The notes beneath the pieces were generated by a model. That model was not told the origin of the DNA, did not search any database, and saw only the letters and a list, made by a program, of their open reading frames with translations. A DNA stretch of 64,000 nucleotides, taken from positions 114,807-178,806 of the forward strand of contig CAJXSH010000002.1 of the NCBI GenBank assembly GCA_913061005.1. Reading direction: 5' to 3'. Positions 59,360 through 64,000 of this stretch are shown here, one piece after another. The number at the start of each line of letters is the position of its first letter. The stretch's first letter is position 1. A program made the position numbers and the translations under genes. The DNA comes from an uncultured Ectothiorhodospiraceae bacterium. Lineage in GTDB: Bacteria; Pseudomonadota; Gammaproteobacteria; Nitrococcales; Nitrococcaceae.

Positions 59360-61310
59360 ACCGCGGGACATCCTCAACGTCCTCCAGGCCTGGCGGGATG
59401 CCGGATGGATCCGATCGGTGGACCTGGCGCTTGCCCGGTTCATCCACGGCCAACGCGCCGGCGTGGACGAGGCGTTGTTGCTGGCCGCCGCCCTGGCCAG
59501 CCATCAACTCGGCCGCGGCCATGTCTGCCTGGATCTGCCCGCGGCCCTGGCCGATCCGGGCTCGGTGCTCTCGCTCCCGCCCCAGGACCGGGCGGGCACC
59601 ACCGCCGAGGCGGATATCCCGGCGCCGGCCACGGTGCTGGGTGGGCTGGATCTTGCAGGTTGGCAGCGCGCCCTGGATGATCCGGCGGTGGTCGGCGACG
59701 GGCCGGGCAGCACCCCGCTGGTCCGGGTGGGCCATCGGCTCTACCTGCGCCGGTACTGGCAGTACGAACAGCAGGTGATCGACGGGCTCACCGATCGGCT
59801 GCGCGATCCGGCAACACCGTCGCCGGCGCCGTTGCGGCCGCGCATCGACGCGCTTTTTGCCGACACCGCGGGTGCCGGGGGCACCGACTGGCAACGCATC
59901 GCCTGCGCCCTGGCCGCCCGGGGGCGGTTGGCGGTGATCACCGGCGGGCCGGGGACCGGCAAGACCACCACGGTGTTAAAGCTTTTGGTGCTGCTGCAGG
60001 CCACCGCCCATGCCCAGGGCGAGCCCGCCCCGCGCATGGGGTTGGCCGCGCCCACGGGCAAGGCCGCCGCCCGGCTGGATGAATCCATCCGCGGCCGGCT
60101 CGAGGCGCTGCCGCTCGCGGAGGTCAGCGATGACCCCGGCGCGATCCAGGCCGGTATCCCCAGCCGGGTCCATACCCTGCATCGATTGTTGGGCGTGACC
60201 GCCGGTGGCGGCCGGCCCCGCTATCATCCCGACCGGCCCCTGCCGCTGGATGTGCTGGTGGTCGATGAGGCCTCGATGGTGGATCTGCGCATGATGGCCG
60301 CGCTGCTCGCTGCACTGCCGGCGTCGGCCCGGCTGGTGCTGCTGGGTGATCGGGATCAACTCGCCTCGGTGGAGGCCGGGGCGGTGCTCGGCGAGCTCTG
60401 CGCCCGGGCCGAGGCCGGCCACTACAACGACGCGACCCGTCAGTGGCTGGCGCTTGCCACCGGCGAGGCGCTCCCCGCCGAACAGCTCGACCCCCGGGGC
60501 GAGCCGCTGGATCAGGCGGTGGTCATGCTGCGGGACAGTCATCGGTTTGCCGGCGACAGCGATGTCGGCCGGCTGGCCCGGGCCATTAATGACGGCCGGG
60601 TGGAGGCGCTGGATGAGACCGCTGATGGGCAGGGGATCCACACCCTCTATCCAGAAACCCCGGATACCGCGGCCCTGCGCGAGCCGGTGGTCGCCGGTTA
60701 TCGGGCCTATCTCGAGCAGGCGGCCGCCGTCCCGCCCACGGCGGCCGAGCGTGATCGATGGGCGGGCCGGGTATTGGCCGAGCACCGGCGGTTTCAGGTG
60801 CTCGCCGCGGTGCGCCACGGGCCCTGGGGGGTGCTGGGGCTCAATGAGCAGATCGAGGCCTGGCTGATGCGGGCCGGGCTGATCCCCGCCGGATCGGTCT
60901 GGTACCCGGGCCGGCCGGTGATGATGACCCGCAACGACTATGCCCTGGGACTGATGAACGGTGATGTGGGCGTCACCCTGAGCGTCGATGGACGCCCCCG
61001 GGTGGCCTTTCCGCCGGCGGCCGGGGGGGCGACGGTCCGCTGGGTCAGCCCGCTGCGGCTTGGCAGTGCCGAGACCGTCTATGCCATGACCGTGCATAAA
61101 TCCCAGGGCTCGGAGTTTGACGCCGTGGCCCTGGTCCTGCCGCCGGGCGACAGCCCGCTTTTAACCCGGGAGCTGCTCTACACCGGGGTAACCCGGGCCC
61201 GTCAGCGGGTCACGCTGGTGCTCCCCGGCGGGCGGCGGGGCTTTGATGCCGCGGTCCGCCGCCGCATACGCCGGGCCACCGGGCTCAGTGCAGGGCTCTG
61301 GCGCGAGTGA
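59352..61310 (+). CDS. recD: Exodeoxyribonuclease V subunit RecD
   Basis: 652-residue SF1B 5'-3' helicase. Walker A GGPGTGKTTTVLKLL, Walker B LVVDEASMVDLRMM, GDRDQLASVEAGAVLGEL and the C-terminal YAMTVHKSQGSEFDAV with LYTGVTRARQRVTLV are all present. The N-terminal domain that contacts RecC is intact. Its 3' end overlaps the convergent znuB by 26 bases. Confidence 0.96.
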   Translation: MTEPRDILNVLQAWRDAGWIRSVDLALARFIHGQRAGVDEALLLAAALASHQLGRGHVCLDLPAALADPGSVLSLPPQDRAGTTAEADIPAPATVLGGLDLAGWQRALDDPAVVGDGPGSTPLVRVGHRLYLRRYWQYEQQVIDGLTDRLRDPATPSPAPLRPRIDALFADTAGAGGTDWQRIACALAARGRLAVITGGPGTGKTTTVLKLLVLLQATAHAQGEPAPRMGLAAPTGKAAARLDESIRGRLEALPLAEVSDDPGAIQAGIPSRVHTLHRLLGVTAGGGRPRYHPDRPLPLDVLVVDEASMVDLRMMAALLAALPASARLVLLGDRDQLASVEAGAVLGELCARAEAGHYNDATRQWLALATGEALPAEQLDPRGEPLDQAVVMLRDSHRFAGDSDVGRLARAINDGRVEALDETADGQGIHTLYPETPDTAALREPVVAGYRAYLEQAAAVPPTAAERDRWAGRVLAEHRRFQVLAAVRHGPWGVLGLNEQIEAWLMRAGLIPAGSVWYPGRPVMMTRNDYALGLMNGDVGVTLSVDGRPRVAFPPAAGGATVRWVSPLRLGSAETVYAMTVHKSQGSEFDAVALVLPPGDSPLLTRELLYTGVTRARQRVTLVLPGGRRGFDAAVRRRIRRATGLSAGLWRE

Positions 61311-62088
61311 GCCGCGCCAGCGAGGTGATCAGCAAAAACGCCACCGTGGCGACGCAGACAATGGTCGGGCCGGTGGGGGTATCCAGCTCCCACGACCCCC
61401 AAAGCCCCAACAGGACCGATCCCACACCCACCACCGCCGCGCCGCCGGCCATGGCCTCCGGGGTGGTGCTAAACGCCCGGGCGGTGGCAGCGGGGATAAT
61501 CAGCAACGCGGCGATCAGCAACACCCCGACCACCTTGATGGCCACCGCCACCACCACGGCCAGGGCCACGGTCAGATACAGGCTCTCGCGCCGGGGGCTG
61601 CCGCCCTCGGCATAGGCTAGATCCTCGCTGACCGTGGCCAGCAGCAGGGGTTGCCAGCGCCAGGCCATGAGCGTGAGCACCAGTAGCGAGCCGCTCCAGA
61701 TCACCGCCAGATCGTCGCGTCCCACCGCCAGGATGTCACCAAAGAGATAGGCCATCAGATCGATGCGCACATCGGTGAGAAACGACACCGCCACCAGCCC
61801 GAAGGCCAGCGACGAGTGGGCCATCACCCCCAGCAGGGTGTCCATGGCATAGCCCCGGCCGCTGGTCAGGGTGACCAGAATGGCCATGAGCAAAGCCACC
61901 GCCAGCACACCGGCAAAAACCGAAACCGACAGCGCCAGCGAGATCGCCACACCCAGGACCGCGGCATGGGCCGTAGCGGCGCCAAAAAAGGCCATCCGCC
62001 GCCAGACCACAAAACAGCCAAGCGGTGCCGCCGCCAGGACCACGCCCAGACCGGCCAGGGCCGCGCGCACCATGAAATCATCCAGCAT
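61285..62088 (-). CDS. znuB: Zinc ABC transporter permease
   Basis: 267 aa from the ATG at MLDDFMVRAALAGLGVVLAAAPLGCFVVWRRMAFFG, which is the ABC-3 family start; 28 codons of open frame upstream are excluded as they overlap znuC. Eight or nine helices are seen, with GDILAVGRDD and VKVVGVLLIAALLIIPAATAR (here IKVVGVLL) as signatures. It imports zinc with ZnuA and ZnuC. It overlaps znuC by 11 bases. Confidence 0.93.
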   Translation of the reverse strand: MLDDFMVRAALAGLGVVLAAAPLGCFVVWRRMAFFGAATAHAAVLGVAISLALSVSVFAGVLAVALLMAILVTLTSGRGYAMDTLLGVMAHSSLAFGLVAVSFLTDVRIDLMAYLFGDILAVGRDDLAVIWSGSLLVLTLMAWRWQPLLLATVSEDLAYAEGGSPRRESLYLTVALAVVVAVAIKVVGVLLIAALLIIPAATARAFSTTPEAMAGGAAVVGVGSVLLGLWGSWELDTPTGPTIVCVATVAFLLITSLARLTRARALH

Positions 62089-62857
62089 CGCGCACCTCGT
62101 CGTCATGATCGTGGGGGTGCTGGTGGGGATCGTGGCGAAAGATGGCGAGTGCCGTCTCGTCGTCGGTGCCAAAGAGCGCGCGGTATTCCGGCGCGGCGGT
62201 CACCGCCTCGGGCCGGCCCTGGCAGCAGATGTGGTGGTTGATGCAGATCACCCGGTCGGCGGCCCGCATCACCACGTGCAGATCGTGGCTGACCATGAGG
62301 ATGCCGCAGCCGATCTCATCGCGGATGACTTCGAGCTGCCGGTAGAAATCGGCGGTGCCGGTCTGATCGAGCCCCTGCGAGGCCTCATCGAGCATCAATA
62401 GATCCGGCTCGTCCAGAAGCGCCCGGGCCATTAACGCGCGCTGGAACTGCCCGCCCGAGAGCTGGGTCATGGCGGTGTCCGCCTGCTGCGGGATGCCCGC
62501 CCGGGCCAGGGCCTTGTCGACCTGCGCGCGGGGGTGGCGGCCGGGCAGGTTGAGAAACCGCCGCACGCTAAGCGGCAGCGTCGGGTCGATGTGCAGTCGC
62601 TGGGGGACATAGCCGATGCGCAGCCCCGCCGCCTTGCGCACCTGCCCCCGGTCGGGATCAATGGCGCCGATGAGGGCGCGCAGCAGCGTCGATTTGCCCG
62701 AGCCGTTGGGCCCCACCACGGTGACGATTTCACCGGGGTTCAGGGCGAGGTCGATATGCTCGAGCACCGAGCGACCGCCAAAACCCACGCAAAGGTCGTT
62801 GGCTTCGATCAGCGCGGTGGGGGAGTGGGTCGGGTGCATGGCGGTGTTGGTAGTCAT
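62078..62857 (-). CDS. znuC: Zinc ABC transporter ATP-binding protein
   Basis: 259 aa from the ATG at MTTNTAMHPTHSPTALIEANDLCVGFGG. Walker A is VVGPNGSGKSTLLRALIG, the signature LSGGQFQRALMARALL, Walker B LLMLDEASQGLD and the H-loop MVSHDLHVVM. ASQGLD and the His-rich tail HDPHQHPHDHDDE suit a zinc system. It is divergent from znuA across 75 bases bearing a Zur palindrome. Confidence 0.94.
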   Translation of the reverse strand: MTTNTAMHPTHSPTALIEANDLCVGFGGRSVLEHIDLALNPGEIVTVVGPNGSGKSTLLRALIGAIDPDRGQVRKAAGLRIGYVPQRLHIDPTLPLSVRRFLNLPGRHPRAQVDKALARAGIPQQADTAMTQLSGGQFQRALMARALLDEPDLLMLDEASQGLDQTGTADFYRQLEVIRDEIGCGILMVSHDLHVVMRAADRVICINHHICCQGRPEAVTAAPEYRALFGTDDETALAIFRHDPHQHPHDHDDEVRDAG

Positions 62858-62893
62858 GTTGTGAAAGCCCGTGGACGATAACGCAATCGATAG

Positions 62894-62908
62894 TGTTATA
62901 GTATAACA
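62894..62908. promoter_or_regulatory. Zur box between znuCB and znuA
   Basis: TGTTATA-G-TATAACA is a perfect 7-1-7 palindrome equal to the core of the gammaproteobacterial Zur operator. It lies midway between the divergent genes, so zinc-loaded Zur would repress both sides. AGGAGG stands close before the znuA ATG. Confidence 0.88.
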
Positions 62909-62932
62909 TAACAATCCTGACAGGAGGCGATC

Positions 62933-64000
62933 ATGCCAATCACCAACCGGCCATCCCGCGCACTGAGTCAATGGCTTCTGGGTGCCACCACCAGCCTCGC
63001 CCTGGCGTTGGGGCTGTCGGCGCAGGCCGCGCCCCGTGTGGCCACGGATATCACCCCCGTTCACTCGCTGGTCAGCCAGGTGATGGACGGCGTCGGCGAG
63101 CCCGCACTGGTCATCCAGCGAGGGGCGTCACCGCATAGCTACGCGCTGCGCCCCTCCGAGGCCGCGGCGCTGGAGGATGCCGAGATCGTTTTCTGGATCG
63201 GGCCGGCGCTCACCCCCTGGCTTGCCAACGGACTCGACAACCTGGCCGGCGACGCCCGGCAGGTCGGGCTGCTGGCCGCCTCGGTGACCGAGCAGCGGAT
63301 GTTCCGTGAGAACGGCCACGACCACGCGGATGCCCACGACCACGGCGATCACGACGCGCATGACCACGGCGACCACGAGCATGAGGCGCATGATGCCGAG
63401 CACCATGATGATCACGGTGATGCGCACGCCGATGACGGGGATCATCACGACCACGGCGATCACGACCACGAAGCCCATGACGCCCACGACCATGATGATC
63501 ACAGTGATAAGCATGCCCGTGACGAGGATCATCACGATCACGCCCACGACGGCGTCGACCCCCATGCCTGGCTGGATCCGGAAAACGCCCGGGCCTGGCT
63601 GGGGCTGATCGCCGAGACCCTGGCCGAGGCCGATCCGGCCAACGCGGCGGTCTATCAGCAAAACGCCCGCGCCGCCCGGGCCCAGCTGACGGATCTCTCG
63701 GCGGCCATCGACGCGCAGCTCGCACCGGTCCGGGACAAGCCCTACATCGTCTTCCACGACGCCTACCAGTACTTCGAGGCGCGATTCGACTTAAACCACG
63801 TGGGTGCGATCGCGCTCAGCGACGCCAGCGATCCCAGCCCCGCGCGCATCGCCCGCATTCGCAACGCCGTCGACGCGGCCGGCGTGCGATGCGTGTTTGC
63901 CGAGCCGCAGTTCAACCCCGGGTTGGTGGCGAGCGTCGTCGATGGCACCGACGCCGATACGGGCGTGCTCGATCCTCTCGGCAGCGATCTGGCGGTGGGT
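62933..64000 (+). CDS. znuA: Zinc ABC transporter substrate-binding protein, 3' end outside window
   Basis: 356 codons are open to the window edge, so the end is missing. A signal peptide (SQWLLGATTSLALALGLSAQA) precedes the cluster A-I metal-binding fold. Zinc ligands are H68 (GASPHSYALRPS), H211 (DPHAWLDPENA) and H275 (VFHDAYQYFE). Between the first two lies a charged loop at about residues 129-206 that has 28 His among roughly 78 residues, mostly in His-Asp and His-Glu pairs. His-rich loops are common in ZnuA but this is long. It captures periplasmic Zn2+ for ZnuBC. Confidence 0.93.
   Translation, partial: MPITNRPSRALSQWLLGATTSLALALGLSAQAAPRVATDITPVHSLVSQVMDGVGEPALVIQRGASPHSYALRPSEAAALEDAEIVFWIGPALTPWLANGLDNLAGDARQVGLLAASVTEQRMFRENGHDHADAHDHGDHDAHDHGDHEHEAHDAEHHDDHGDAHADDGDHHDHGDHDHEAHDAHDHDDHSDKHARDEDHHDHAHDGVDPHAWLDPENARAWLGLIAETLAEADPANAAVYQQNARAARAQLTDLSAAIDAQLAPVRDKPYIVFHDAYQYFEARFDLNHVGAIALSDASDPSPARIARIRNAVDAAGVRCVFAEPQFNPGLVASVVDGTDADTGVLDPLGSDLAVG

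Noticed and set aside
63128..63757. Antisense frames with Val/Ile/Met repeats opposite znuA
   Set aside because: They are the complement of the His/Asp codon repeat in znuA, not genes.

Overview
The window looks like the replication-origin region of a GC-rich gammaproteobacterium. The dnaA-dnaN-recF-gyrB, rpmH-rnpA-yidD-yidC-mnmE-mnmG-rsmG-parA-parB and atpIBEFHAGDC-glmU-glmS blocks have the classic gammaproteobacterial order. recCBD, znuABC, gmhB-plsC and a two-gene glycyl-tRNA synthetase (only the beta subunit is visible) agree. Acidic, Glu/Asp-rich proteins suggest a halophilic or haloalkaliphilic member of the Ectothiorhodospiraceae, but this is inferred from style; no 16S gene is present.

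Layout. 1-2174: end of glyS, gmhB, plsC. 2171-8405 (minus): gyrB, recF, dnaN, dnaA, with two parS-like sites inside recF and a DnaA-box-bearing dnaA/dnaN spacer that may be oriC. 8621-16555: rpmH to parB. 16614-23494: complete F1Fo ATP synthase operon behind a good sigma-70 promoter. 23533-26756: glmU and glmS (UDP-GlcNAc supply). 26757-46328: a quinoprotein island. 46341-52165: an unknown membrane protein, a short LOV photoreceptor-like protein, an SRPBCC protein, a secreted DUF4864-like protein, an MFS permease, Ohr and a MetC-like lyase. 52176-61310: recC-recB-recD. 61285-64000: znuB and znuC divergent from znuA (cut by the window end) across a perfect Zur-type palindrome.

The quinoprotein island is the most interesting part. 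It holds a Tat-type Rieske protein, a PQQ alcohol dehydrogenase with the Asp-X-Asp signature of lanthanide-dependent enzymes, an MxaJ/XoxJ-like binding protein with a poly-Asp tail, a PedC-type ABC exporter, a second binding protein and an orphan permease, and an AcoR-type sigma-54 activator followed by OsmC and S9-peptidase genes. It also has pqqABCDE (including a 24-residue pqqA), a small c-type cytochrome, a PQQ-type sugar dehydrogenase, and a pair of M16 proteases (one active-site-bearing, one lacking the zinc motif) fitting PqqF/PqqG.

Reading the spacers by eye gave three near-perfect sigma-54 (-24/-12) promoters, in front of the Rieske/dehydrogenase genes, pqqA and the orphan permease. 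An 18-bp element, identical at 16 of 18 positions, lies upstream of two of them, and a gapped relative lies upstream of the third. The likely model is a single regulon in which the encoded activator senses a ligand and, with sigma-54, turns on cofactor synthesis, the dehydrogenase and the accessory permease together. Intrinsic hairpins after the dehydrogenase gene and between pqqA and pqqB would set product ratios.
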